From assembly GCF_002849655.1 (NCBI RefSeq), contig NZ_PDNW01000015.1, positions 49,775 through 113,774 on the forward strand: 64,000 nucleotides of DNA, written 5' to 3'. Below, one piece after another: positions 45,053 through 53,461 of this stretch (position 1 is the first letter of the stretch; each line of letters starts with the position of its first letter). The translations under genes and the position numbers were made by a program. The notes below the pieces were generated by a model. It saw nothing but the letters and a program-made list of their open reading frames with translations. It had not been told where the DNA came from and ran no database searches. The DNA comes from Pollutimonas subterranea (GTDB lineage: Bacteria; Pseudomonadota; Gammaproteobacteria; Burkholderiales; Burkholderiaceae_B).

Positions 45053-45075
45053 TGACCCGTCAGTAAAAGGACACC

Positions 45076-46134
45076 ATGAGCGCTACCACCCAGCGTATTC
45101 ACGTCGCGGTACTCGGCGCGGGAAGCTGGGGCACAGCGCTCGCGGCACTGGCCTGCTCACAGGCCGACACCCTTATCTGGGCGCGCGACCCGGCGGCCGT
45201 GCTCGAACTGAACACGCAGCATCGCAACACCCGTTATCTGCCCGACATCACGTTGCCGCCTACCTTGCGTGCGACGGCCAGCCTCCGGCAAGCCATCGAT
45301 CACGCATGCGCCGACGGCGTGGATCATGGCGTCATCATCCTGGGTGTACCCGTAGCAGGTCTGCATGAAATCTGTACGCAGATAGCCGCCATGCTGCGCC
45401 GACCTTGCGCCACGCGCATCACGCTGGCATGGACCTGCAAGGGCTTTCAGCACGAAACCGGCTTGCTGCCCCACCAGATAGCACAGGACGCCTTGTCCGA
45501 CTGGCCAGAACTGAACCTGGGTGTGCTGTCCGGCCCCTCCTTCGCCCACGAGGTCGCCCAAGGGCTTCCGGTCGCGCTTACCCTTGCCACCCTGGGCCCA
45601 CGGCACGAAAGCGCCGCAGGCGCCGTCCTGGCCGCACTGCACGGCACCAACGCCCGCATCTATACCAGCACCGACGTCATCGGCGTGGAGGTCGGCGGCG
45701 CCTTGAAGAACATCATGGCCATTGCCTGCGGCATTTCCGACGGGCTGGGCCTGGGCACCAACGCGCGAGCCGCGCTGATTACCCGCGGCCTTGCCGAAAT
45801 GCAGCGCCTGGGCCTGGCCTTGGGCGGACAGGCAGAGACCTTTGCCGGGCTTGCCGGCCTGGGCGACCTGGTGCTTACCGCCACCGGTGCGCTGTCGCGC
45901 AACCGCCAAGTGGGGCTGGCCATCGGCGCAGGCGAGCCCCCGCAGCAAATATTGGCGGGCGGTGTTACCGCAGAGGGGGTGCGCTGCGCGCGCGCCGCCC
46001 TGCAGTTGGGTCGCCTGCACAACATAGATTTACCTATTACCGCCGCCGTCTGCGGCGTGCTTTTCGACGGCCTTGCTCCGCGCGAGGCCGTATCCAGCTT
46101 GCTCGCGCGCGAAGCCCGCGCCGAAGCGGCCTGA
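45076..46134 (+). CDS. gpsA: NAD(P)-dependent glycerol-3-phosphate dehydrogenase
   Basis: Makes sn-glycerol-3-phosphate for phospholipids. Rossmann loop [27 protein letters not shown], the catalytic lysine in [18 protein letters not shown] and the C-terminal [13 protein letters not shown] block. 352 residues. Last gene of the rhodanese-grxC-secB-gpsA run. Confidence 0.96.
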   Translation: MSATTQRIHVAVLGAGSWGTALAALACSQADTLIWARDPAAVLELNTQHRNTRYLPDITLPPTLRATASLRQAIDHACADGVDHGVIILGVPVAGLHEICTQIAAMLRRPCATRITLAWTCKGFQHETGLLPHQIAQDALSDWPELNLGVLSGPSFAHEVAQGLPVALTLATLGPRHESAAGAVLAALHGTNARIYTSTDVIGVEVGGALKNIMAIACGISDGLGLGTNARAALITRGLAEMQRLGLALGGQAETFAGLAGLGDLVLTATGALSRNRQVGLAIGAGEPPQQILAGGVTAEGVRCARAALQLGRLHNIDLPITAAVCGVLFDGLAPREAVSSLLAREARAEAA

Positions 46135-46159
46135 CGCCCCCCTCAACAAGGAAACCCCG

Positions 46160-47161
46160 ATGACTGGCTTCTCAACGCTGCGCCGCCACCTGAATTTATC
46201 CGTACTGGGCATGGCGACACTGGGCGCATTGCTGCTTGCTCCCGCCGCCGGCGCCGCCGACTGGCCCACCCGGCCCGTACAACTGGTCGTTCCCTTTCCG
46301 GCCGGTTCATCGCCCGACACCCTGGCGCGCGCCATTGCAGAGCCGCTGTCCAAAGACCTGGGCCAGCCGGTGGTGGTGGAAAACAAGCCGGGCGCCGGCG
46401 GCAATATCGGCACGCGCCACGCCAGCAAGGCCAAGCCTGACGGCTATACCTTGCTGCTGACCATCAACGGACCCATGGTCACCGCGCCCACGCTGTACAA
46501 GAACACGCTGGGATACGATCCCCTGACCGATCTCGATCCCATCAGCCTGGTCGGCACCAGCCCCAACGTACTGGTCGTGCCCAACGACTCGCCGGCCAAG
46601 ACGCTGAAGGAATTCGTGCAACTGGCCAAAGACCAACCAGGCGCCCTGAACTACGGCACCGTAGGCCCCGGAAGCTCTTCGCATCTGGGAATGGCCATGC
46701 TGGAACACGAAGCCGGCATCACGCTGCAGCAAATTCCTTATACCGGGTTTCCGCAAATCACCACGTCGATCATTGCCGGCGATATCCAGGCCGGATTCAT
46801 GGTGCCGGGCGTTGCCATGCCTCAAGTCAATGCCGGCAAGATGCGCGCGCTGGCCATCACCAGCCTGGAGAGCAGCGAACTGCTGCCCGGCGTGCCCACC
46901 ATGGCCTCACAAGGCTACCCAGGCTTTGAATCGATTTCATGGGACGCCATCTTCGTGCCTGCCGGAACACCGGCCGATATCGTGAAGCGCTTGAACACGT
47001 CGATTACCGAAATCCTGGCCTTGCCCGATGTGAAGAAAAAGATGGCATCGTTGTACTTCACCCCCGCTGCGTCCACGCCGGCAGAACTGACCGCGATGAT
47101 CAAGGCCGAAAAAGTTCGTTGGGACGAAGTGATCAGCCGCCTGAATTTGTCGCTGGACTGA
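46160..47161 (+). CDS. Bug-family tripartite tricarboxylate transporter receptor
   Basis: Periplasmic solute receptor (Bug/TctC family, expanded in Alcaligenaceae). Signal peptide of about 32 residues ends in AGAADWP; then the family opening RPVQLVVPFPAGSSPDTLARAIAE, ENKPGAGGNIG, PDGYTLLL, and the C-terminal FVPAGTPADIVKRLN. I set the start at 46160; the frame upstream shadows gpsA. No TctA/TctB permease genes adjoin, so it is an orphan receptor, as most Bug proteins are. Its last 11 bases are part of a 17-base direct repeat with 48538-48554. Confidence 0.92.
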   Translation: MTGFSTLRRHLNLSVLGMATLGALLLAPAAGAADWPTRPVQLVVPFPAGSSPDTLARAIAEPLSKDLGQPVVVENKPGAGGNIGTRHASKAKPDGYTLLLTINGPMVTAPTLYKNTLGYDPLTDLDPISLVGTSPNVLVVPNDSPAKTLKEFVQLAKDQPGALNYGTVGPGSSSHLGMAMLEHEAGITLQQIPYTGFPQITTSIIAGDIQAGFMVPGVAMPQVNAGKMRALAITSLESSELLPGVPTMASQGYPGFESISWDAIFVPAGTPADIVKRLNTSITEILALPDVKKKMASLYFTPAASTPAELTAMIKAEKVRWDEVISRLNLSLD

Positions 47162-47166
47162 TCTGA
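47150..47166. repeat. 17-base direct repeat, left copy
   Basis: TCGCTGGACTGATCTGA at the very end of the Bug gene recurs exactly at 48538-48554. The two copies bracket 1.37 kb holding the broken Rpn-type gene. Confidence 0.9.
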
Positions 47167-47269
47167 AGGATGTAAAACGAGGACAAGCCGAGTTCCTGGC
47201 CCGTAACCCGTATCGCTGGATGCGTTAGCGGGTAAGGAGCTTCTTGCCGCGTCGAAATAGGGCTGCTAT

Positions 47270-48290
47270 CTACAGAGCAAACACATCGTCCAGCGTTTTG
47301 GCATCCAGAATGTTCAGCGACCACGTTTCGAGCTGAGCTGGTGTAGCGGTATTGATACGTTCCCGTAGCGCTGGTGACAAGGGGCCGAATTTGCGAACAA
47401 GCTGGCGTTGTAGAAGCATGGTTTCGCCCTGGCGCAGGCCTCTTTTCATGCCTTTCTCGATACCTCTCTCGATACCTTTTTCCAGCCCTTCTTCCATCCC
47501 AAGAGCCATGCCTTTTTCCAGGCCACGCTTTTCACTCCGGCGTTCTATGCTGGTAACGAATGCCATTTTATGCTCCTGTTCTATCTTGATCATTGCCTGA
47601 TCGAAGGCGGGTTCAAGTCCGGCGGGAAGTGTCATCATCCAGTCAACCAGGCGAAATATCTGCAAGAGGTTCTCGCGCCCATATTCGTATTGATACATCA
47701 ACCGTACGATTCGGGTCTTGGATGCCAGGCGTTGCGTGCCGTTTTGACGGGTTTGCTGGGCCTGCAACTGGGCCATTACCACCACCGCAAACGGGTTGTG
47801 TTGCGCCTGGCGTACCAGTTCCTCCCAGCGATCCAGCCATGAGGCCAAGTGTACGACAGGAAAGTAAAACTGGACATGGCAGGCGTTCAAATTGCTCTGG
47901 GAATAGAGCAGGTGAGTGTTGCCACCGGTGCTGGCGGTCAGCACGCCCAGACTGATTAAGCTCGTCTGCTGTGGCGTGCCGTCGGGTGCCGCCCGATGTT
48001 TCGGATAATGATCGTTGATTCGATAAAAGTACTGAAACATGCGTTGGCCGAAACGCTGCAAAGCCGCTGCACCCATGGTGCCGCCCTGGTCGCACCAGCT
48101 TATCGGCATAGCGCCGCCTGGATATCGCGTCGCGGCCAATGGCCTGAAGCTCCTTATCCAGGAAAACGGGCGGGTCAGACCAATCGATCTGCCCGTGCAG
48201 CCAAGGCGCGAGTAAGGCCAGGAAGTCGGCAAAGTAAAACGCCAGCGCCTCTTTCCATGGGCTGTCGTAGTCGGCGGGCGGCGTGGCCAT
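47270..48290 (-). pseudogene. Frameshifted Rpn-family PD-(D/E)xK nuclease/transposase-like gene
   Basis: The front (48290 to about 48105) reads MATPPADYDSPWKEAL, then FLDKELQAIGRD and RRYADKLV, the usual opening of Rpn/DUF4351-type proteins. From about 48100 the frame changes and continues as RFGQRMFQYFYRINDHYPKH, SWLDRWEELVRQAQHNPFAVVVMAQLQ and IFRLVDWMMTLP to a heptad-like EKGMALGMEEGLEKG repeat and a DUF4351-type tail. The HVEVQG-type catalytic strand expected at the junction is missing, so bases were lost as well as shifted. Members are linked to RecA-independent recombination. Either a decayed gene or, less likely, a sequencing error. Confidence 0.82.
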
Positions 48291-48586
48291 GGCGATGATC
48301 CTGGTGAATAATCAAGTCACACTCTAGGCCGAACTACTCCGTGTCAATAGGCGTAGTTCGCTCAAATGTCAGGGTCGGAAAATTCGGACTCAAGGGCCAT
48401 ACGACTTTCCATTTCACGCCTTTCACCCAAGCGTTCTAGCCGTCAAATTCATAAGCAGAATTTGAACCGAGCTTTTCCGGCGGATTCGATGATGGCGTGG
48501 GCACGATGGGATTAACGAGCAAAATGAGTCACGATTATCGCTGGACTGATCTGATTGACCTAAGGCGGGGCTGGCTCGCCCGCTGG
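48291..48586. other. Spacer between Rpn remnant and brnA
   Basis: 296 bases without a recognisable gene. Contains the right copy of the 17-base direct repeat (48538-48554) and a GC-rich segment GGCGGGGCTGGCTCGCCC just before the brnA stop that might fold as a weak hairpin. Confidence 0.5.
48538..48554. repeat. 17-base direct repeat, right copy
   Basis: Exact copy of 47150-47166; see that entry. Here it lies outside any gene. Confidence 0.9.
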
Positions 48587-48895
48587 CTACTTCAACGAAG
48601 ACAGCATTTCCCGCCGCAAAATCGCATTGATGCGCGATTGATAGCCCTTGCCCTGCGATCGCAGCCAAGCTAGCACATCAGAATCGATCCGCACGGTGGT
48701 TGACGTTTTGGTAGGCTTGTAAAACTTGCCCTGTTCGGCATTTTTCCAGAATTCTGCCGACAGAGGTGGCATATCGCTGTAGTCGACATCCCCTTCACGG
48801 CGCGCCGCCAACGCCGCCAGTTCAGCCTTTTGCTTTGCGCTCAGTGGCGGTAGGTTGGCCAGTTCCACTTCGTGCTTAACGGGTTTCTTGCTCAT
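48587..48895 (-). CDS. brnA: BrnA-type antitoxin
   Basis: 102 residues. The C-terminal part has the BrnA-type pattern KTSTTVRIDSDVLAWLRSQGKGYQSRINAILRREM, a ribbon-helix-helix DNA-binding fold used for autoregulation; the front contains two copies of a PPLSA motif. It starts 20 bases inside the end of the toxin gene, so the two are coupled. I set the start at 48895 (MSKKPVKHEV). Confidence 0.88.
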   Translation of the reverse strand: MSKKPVKHEVELANLPPLSAKQKAELAALAARREGDVDYSDMPPLSAEFWKNAEQGKFYKPTKTSTTVRIDSDVLAWLRSQGKGYQSRINAILRREMLSSLK

Positions 48896-49181
48896 AACGT
48901 CGCCTTTCTTTGCTATCGGCCGCTCTGGCCGAGACAATGCGGATGATATCGATGACCTGGCCGTCCTTGTTTACCTCAGAGACCGTGTGGGCGACCAGAA
49001 GCAGAAGATAGCCATCGACAGTCCCGAGCGTCTGCCAGCGTTGCTCGCCGTCCTGAACGCGCTCGGGTCCGGTTAACGCGAACGGATCGGCGAACACTCG
49101 CATCGCCATCTCGAAGCTCACGCCATGTTTGCGCCGATTGAATACCGCCTTCGCGGCATCCCATTCAAAGCGCATCAACAT
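48876..49181 (-). CDS. brnT: BrnT-type toxin (RelE-like fold, DUF497)
   Basis: 101 residues starting MLMRFEWDAAKAVFNRRKHGVSFEMA, the BrnT hallmark (FEWDxxKAxxNxxKHGVSFE), with the RIVSARAADSKERRRYE end carrying the basic catalytic residues. BrnT is a ribonuclease toxin. Toxin-first order with brnA overlapping its 3' end is the family's usual plan. An ATG at 49175 is an alternative start. Looks intact. Confidence 0.92.
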   Translation of the reverse strand: MLMRFEWDAAKAVFNRRKHGVSFEMAMRVFADPFALTGPERVQDGEQRWQTLGTVDGYLLLLVAHTVSEVNKDGQVIDIIRIVSARAADSKERRRYEQETR

Positions 49182-49402
49182 ACAAAAACGTTACTACGAA
49201 ATTGTATGCTATGCAATGGCATACTCCTGTACGGTTCGCCCTTGGAATTGTGGCTATCAACGGTGATTTGATGCCATAACATACGCAGAACAGGCCTATA
49301 ACCATTTGATAGTAAATGGACTTTATTGTCTCGATGCTCTGACGCAATCTTATGAAATGAGGATCTGAACAGACTCGACCCCCGCTCCACTGGCTAGGCC
49401 AG
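49182..49402. other. Spacer upstream of brnT, no gene seen
   Basis: 221 bases, visibly more AT-rich than the surroundings, between brnT and the transposase remnant. Probably holds the brnTA promoter; no clear hexamer pair was chosen. Open frames here have no protein-like character. Confidence 0.4.
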
Positions 49403-49727
49403 CTAGGGTAGTGCTTCATTCTGTTTGAAACTTAAGCGGCAGTTGGGACGAATGACCTTTTGAAAGATATCGCGGGCCTTGGCGGTCCAGATAAATGGCC
49501 TGTGATTTCCATTGTGATGGGCGAGATAATCATCAATGGCAGCAGAGCTGCCAGTTTCTGGATAAATTGCAGATCACGCAAGACCTTGAAGGCCTCTACC
49601 CTTTTGCGGCTTAAGGCCGTGGGGCAAGCCGCCTTGCACATAGCGTTCGAGCCAGCGCCCGGCGAACGCTCGTTGTGCTCGACCGTGAAAGTCGTTCCAG
49701 CGTCCTCTGTTCGTCGGCGCTAAGCAT
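49403..49727 (-). pseudogene. Internally deleted IS630-type transposase remnant
   Basis: The last 46 codons (49540 to 49403) read AIDDYLAHHNGNHRPFIW then TAKARDIFQKVIR, the C-terminal signature of IS630-type DDE transposases. At the other end, an ATG at 49727 opens with LSADEQRTLERLSRS, the N-terminal helix, and a neighbouring frame reads RWLERYVQGGLP, as in the helix-turn-helix region. The roughly 300-residue catalytic middle is gone and frames are shifted. No terminal inverted repeats were located. It abuts the truncated CcdB-like gene. Confidence 0.75.
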
Positions 49728-49729
49728 GA

Positions 49730-49981
49730 GTGTCGGTGCGATACGTATATCAAGGCTCCGGGTACCTCATCAATGTCCAAGCAGACTTGATGCGCCAGTT
49801 CAATACACGTATGGTGATTCCGCTGCTACCCCTTGCCGAAGCGCTGAAGCCGGCAAAGACGCTCAACCCCTTGTTTAATATAGAAGGCATCGAGCACTCA
49901 ATGGTGACCCAGTACATGGCTGCGGTTCCCGTCAAAGACCTCAAAGTCGCGGCATGGGCCCCAATCCGACGATCCGTCTAA
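49730..49981 (+). pseudogene. Truncated CcdB-like toxin, no antitoxin
   Basis: 83 residues from a GTG start. The CcdB pattern is clear: YVYQGSGYLINVQADLM, NTRMVIPLLPLAEALKPAK, LNPLFNIEGIEHSMVTQYMAAVPVKDL. The last 20 or so residues of the family, which in F-plasmid CcdB end in the gyrase-contacting Trp-Gly-Ile, are replaced by AAWAPIRRSV and a stop that overlaps the trmL end by four bases. No CcdA-like gene precedes it; the transposase remnant sits there instead. It is probably inactive. Confidence 0.72.
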
Positions 49982-50448
49982 ACGCCGCCCGCGAACCCTG
50001 ACTGTCGCCAGGCTTCGAACACCGTAACCGCCACGGCATTCGACAGATTAAGACTGCGCTGTTGCGGCATCATGGGCAGACGCAGGCGCTGCCCTTCCGG
50101 AAAAAACGTCATTTCCTCGGGCGTCATGCCGGCGGTTTCCCGGCCAAACACGAAAACGTCGCCCGGCAGGAATACGGTTTGGCCGATCAGCTGCGCGCCT
50201 TTGGTCGTCAGTGCGAAACGCCGCTCCGGCGCCCCGCCTATTTTTTCCAGGGCCAGCGCCAGGTTGTCATGCACCTGCATGGCGGCCCATTCGTGATAAT
50301 CCAGGCCGGCGCGTTTCAGGCGCGTGTCGTCCAGCTCGAACCCCAGGGGTCGCACCAGGTGCAGGTTGGCGCCGGTATTGGCCGCCAGTCGGATCACATT
50401 GCCGGTGTTCGGAGGAATTTCCGGCGAGACGAGAACGATATGAAACAT
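49978..50448 (-). CDS. trmL: tRNA (cytidine(34)-2'-O)-methyltransferase TrmL
   Basis: SPOUT-fold enzyme that methylates the wobble base of leucine tRNAs. 156 residues with VSPEIPPNTGNVIRLAANTGA, VFGRETAGMTPE and the knot-forming LPMMPQQRSLNLSNAVAVTVFEAWRQ. Typical length and complete. It ends at the accessory patch. Confidence 0.95.
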   Translation of the reverse strand: MFHIVLVSPEIPPNTGNVIRLAANTGANLHLVRPLGFELDDTRLKRAGLDYHEWAAMQVHDNLALALEKIGGAPERRFALTTKGAQLIGQTVFLPGDVFVFGRETAGMTPEEMTFFPEGQRLRLPMMPQQRSLNLSNAVAVTVFEAWRQSGFAGGV

Positions 50449-50472
50449 GCGTGGCGGGATGGGTCCGGTGGA

Positions 50473-51336
50473 TCAGGAACGCGAGGTCCAGGCAAGAAGG
50501 TCGATGACCAGGTTCTTGAACAGCTCGCGCAACGCCTGGTAGCCGTCGGTAGGCCGCAGGGTGACTTCATCCATATACAGCTTGCGATTGACTTCCAGCT
50601 GCAGGCTGTGGCGATTATGGGCCGGGTCGCCGTAGCGGCGGACGAGTTCTACGCCTTTGTAGGGCGCGTTGATGGCAACCTCGTAGCCGCGTTCACGCAG
50701 CCACGCGGCGATAAATTCGCGGAATTCCGGCGCACTGGTGGTGCCGTCGCGGTCGCCGAGAACAAAGTCGGGGTGCACCAGGCCGGGCGTATCGGTGGCA
50801 TAGGCCCCGGCAACGCTGGGCATGGAGTGGCAGTTGATGTGCCAGACTTTGCCATGTGCCGCATGGACGGCGTCAAGCGTTTGCTTGACCGCGCCATGGT
50901 ATGGCTTCCAGCACGCGTCGATACGGTGCCGAACTTCGTTGATGGACAGCTTGCGATCGTACAGCGGCGTGCCGTCGTCCAGCATGCGCCAGATCAGGCC
51001 CTTGCCCAGGCGAACCTTGGGCGAGTCGGGCACAGGTTCAGGCCACGCCGCGTCCAGCAGCAAGCCGTCGATTTCTTCTTCACCGCGATTGGCGTCGATA
51101 TAAGCACGCGGAAAGCGCGCCTCGATCAGGGGAACGCCCAGCGATGGGGCATCGCCCCACAGGTCGGCGACCCAGGTGTCTTCAGCGGTACGCAACACAC
51201 CCGCCCCCACCGCGGAATCAAAATCCGGCGGGTAAGTCGTGCCGCTGTGCGGCGAATCCAGGACCAATGCTGCCGGTGCGGATTCCGGCATATGAAGCCG
51301 GTACGAAAGAGGATGGGTGTGTGAGCGCAACGTCAT
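50473..51336 (-). CDS. N-formylglutamate amidohydrolase family protein
   Basis: 287 residues of the FGase fold: LVLDSPHSGTTYPPDF at the front, EARFPRAYIDANRGEEEIDG, VWHINCHSMPSV and DGTTSAPEFREFIAAWLRERGYEVAINAPYKGVELVRRYGDP. The enzyme releases formate from N-formylglutamate, the last step of one histidine degradation route. No hut genes are nearby; it is 21 bases from the Bug receptor gene upstream on the same strand, so a role in using an imported acid is possible. Confidence 0.9.
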   Translation of the reverse strand: MTLRSHTHPLSYRLHMPESAPAALVLDSPHSGTTYPPDFDSAVGAGVLRTAEDTWVADLWGDAPSLGVPLIEARFPRAYIDANRGEEEIDGLLLDAAWPEPVPDSPKVRLGKGLIWRMLDDGTPLYDRKLSINEVRHRIDACWKPYHGAVKQTLDAVHAAHGKVWHINCHSMPSVAGAYATDTPGLVHPDFVLGDRDGTTSAPEFREFIAAWLRERGYEVAINAPYKGVELVRRYGDPAHNRHSLQLEVNRKLYMDEVTLRPTDGYQALRELFKNLVIDLLAWTSRS

Positions 51337-51357
51337 AGTAAGTACAACAAAAAGAGG

Positions 51358-52338
51358 TTAGTCGATGGAAATGCCGGCTTGCTTGGCCACGATGGCGCTC
51401 TGATCGATACGATCGGAGATCTGCTTGGCGTATTCGGCTGGCGTGTTGCCGATAGGCGCGGCGCCCAGGGAAGCAAGGCGTTCAATGACTTCAGGCGACT
51501 TCAAGACCTTGACCGTAGCCGCATTGAGCTTTTCCAGGATGTCGGCAGGCAGGCCGGCGGGGGCGATAAGGCCGAACCACGATGCATCGTTGACTTCAGG
51601 AAGGCCCACTTCGGCAAAGGTGGGAACGTCTGGCAATGCGGCTACGCGCTGCGGCCAGGCCACAGCCAATGCACGCAGCTTGCCGGCCTTGATGTGCGGC
51701 AGCGATGTGGGCAGGTTGTCGAAGAAAGCATCGACTTGTCCGGCCAGGGTATCGGTCAGCGCCGGGCCTGATCCACGATATGGCACGTGCAGCAGGTCTG
51801 TCTTGGAGGCCATCTTGAACAGTTCACCCATCATGTTGGCCACCGAGCCGTGGCCGGCCGATGCGTAGCTGAGCGCACCTGGCTCGGACTTGGCCAATGC
51901 CACGAACTCTTGCATGTTCTGGGCCTTGACCTTCGGGTTTACCGTCATGACGTTAGGAACGGCGGCAACGTTGGTGATGGGGGTGAAGTCTTTCTTGGCA
52001 TCGAAGGGCAGCTGCTTGTAGACAGCGGGATTGATGCCGTGCGTGCTGACCGTGGCAATGCCCAGCGTGTAGCCATCCGGCTTGGCCTTGGCGATGGCAT
52101 TGCTGCCGATCGAGCCGCCTGCGCCGCCACGGTTTTCCGCGATAACGGTCTGGCCCAGTTCAGCAGTCAGGCGTTCAGCCACGATACGGCCCACGACGTC
52201 GGTGGTGCCGCCTGCGGGAAATGGAATGATCAGGGCGATGGGGCGGCTGGGATAGCTCTCGGCCTGGGCGGATGCAACCATGGGCATAATTGCCAGTGCG
52301 CCGATCATAAGGCCGAGAATACGTTTCTGGTGTCGCAT
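51358..52338 (-). CDS. Bug-family tripartite tricarboxylate transporter receptor
   Basis: 326 residues; signal peptide about 1-24 (ending VASAQA), then YPSRPIALIIPFPAGGTTDVVGRIVAE, ENRGGAGGSIGSNAIAKAKPDGYTLGI, and IAPAGLPADILEKLN. I set the start at ATG 52338 because the upstream frame only runs across the control region. Divergent from a LysR regulator, with a 9-base inverted repeat between them, and followed by N-formylglutamate amidohydrolase. Ligand unknown. Confidence 0.93.
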   Translation of the reverse strand: MRHQKRILGLMIGALAIMPMVASAQAESYPSRPIALIIPFPAGGTTDVVGRIVAERLTAELGQTVIAENRGGAGGSIGSNAIAKAKPDGYTLGIATVSTHGINPAVYKQLPFDAKKDFTPITNVAAVPNVMTVNPKVKAQNMQEFVALAKSEPGALSYASAGHGSVANMMGELFKMASKTDLLHVPYRGSGPALTDTLAGQVDAFFDNLPTSLPHIKAGKLRALAVAWPQRVAALPDVPTFAEVGLPEVNDASWFGLIAPAGLPADILEKLNAATVKVLKSPEVIERLASLGAAPIGNTPAEYAKQISDRIDQSAIVAKQAGISID

Positions 52339-52459
52339 GGGGATGTAGCTCCTGTGGGTAAAACGGATCGTCGATGACGCCGCATGGACCGATTTTAGTT
52401 CGTAGGTATTGTTGCAGCGACGTAACAATGGCACAAGCGAAAGAAAGTGAGTATCATAT

Positions 52460-52481
52460 TCCAGGTAGGAATACCTGGAAC
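52460..52481. promoter_or_regulatory. Perfect 9-base inverted repeat in the Bug/LysR divergent region
   Basis: TTCCAGGTA (52460-52468) and its exact complement TACCTGGAA (52473-52481) are separated by GGAA. It lies 36 bases before the LysR start, a typical place for a LysR recognition site that controls itself and the divergent gene. Confidence 0.6.
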
Positions 52482-52516
52482 CACGCTGCTTTCACTGTCC
52501 ATGACAAGGATCTTCT

Positions 52517-53461
52517 TTGCGCCGCCACTGCCCCTCACTGGTTGCCTTGCAAGCCTTCGAGGCCGTTGCAACCCACGGCAGCCTTACCCGCGCGGCGCAA
52601 TCGCTGCATATCAGCCAGGGCGCGGTCAGCAAGCAGATCAAGCAACTGGAAACCTTCCTGACGATCGAGCTATTCCAACGGCAACGCTACGGCCTTGAAC
52701 TCACCGCCGCCGGCCAGCGCTACTTGCAGGAGATCGCACCGGCGCTCAGCCGCATCGAAGCCGCCAGCCTGGAAGCCATGGCGCCCCCGGTCAAGGGCGG
52801 TGAACTGCGCATCACCTGCATGCCCACCCTGGGCGCGAAATGGCTCATACCCAAGCTGCCCGACTTCTTCCAACACTGGCCCGAGATCAACCTTACCTTC
52901 CTGCCCCACCGATACGGCTATGACTTTTCCACGCCGCAAGTCGATGCCTCCATGCGCTTTGGCGACGGCGTCTGGCCGGACTGCCAGGCCGACTATGTCG
53001 TAGGCAGGGCCATCGTGCCGGTGGCCAAGCCCGGGGTATTTTCCCTGCCGGTGGCCAGCCCCGAACAGCTCGCCGCCCTGCCGCTGCTGCAGCACGTATC
53101 GGCGCCGCATGCCTGGCATGACTGGATGCATGCAGTGGCGGCCCATCCCAAGCAATTGAATACGGGCCCCAGCTTCGACCAGTTCTCGCTATTGACCGAA
53201 GCCGCCATTGCCGGCCTGGGCGTGGCGTTGATCCCCGCCTGCCTTATCGAGGAGGAGCTGCGCAGCGGCAAGCTGGAACAGGTCTATGACATGGCGATCC
53301 TGGACCGCCAGGGCTACTACCTGTGCTACCCGCCTGATCGCGCCGAACTGCCCGAATTACAGGTATTCCGTGCCTGGCTGCGCGAGCAGGGCCTGGAAAA
53401 CCAGGCACGCATGCGCCTGGCCTCGATGCATCATAGCCCTGGCTTGCCCGCGCCCGAATAA
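52517..53461 (+). CDS. LysR-family transcriptional regulator (GcvA-like)
   Basis: 314 residues. The winged helix-turn-helix is LVALQAFEAVATHGSLTRAAQSLHISQGAVSKQIKQLE; the rest is the periplasmic-binding-protein-like effector domain with the GcvA-like stretch LPHRYGYDFSTPQVDASMRFGDG. The first codon is TTG at 52517 (TTGCGCCGCCAC); no in-frame ATG is better placed. It likely controls the divergent Bug gene and perhaps the amidohydrolase. The 3' end overlaps comF by 31 bases, convergent. Confidence 0.92.
   Translation: MRRHCPSLVALQAFEAVATHGSLTRAAQSLHISQGAVSKQIKQLETFLTIELFQRQRYGLELTAAGQRYLQEIAPALSRIEAASLEAMAPPVKGGELRITCMPTLGAKWLIPKLPDFFQHWPEINLTFLPHRYGYDFSTPQVDASMRFGDGVWPDCQADYVVGRAIVPVAKPGVFSLPVASPEQLAALPLLQHVSAPHAWHDWMHAVAAHPKQLNTGPSFDQFSLLTEAAIAGLGVALIPACLIEEELRSGKLEQVYDMAILDRQGYYLCYPPDRAELPELQVFRAWLREQGLENQARMRLASMHHSPGLPAPE

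Noticed and set aside
48090..48110. Programmed frameshift in the Rpn-type gene
   Set aside because: No slippery heptamer is seen at the junction and the expected catalytic strand is missing, which fits decay rather than recoding.
49460..49723. An 87-codon plus-strand frame before the CcdB-like gene, considered as a CcdA antitoxin
   Set aside because: It lacks CcdA features; the same DNA read on the minus strand gives IS630-type transposase fragments.
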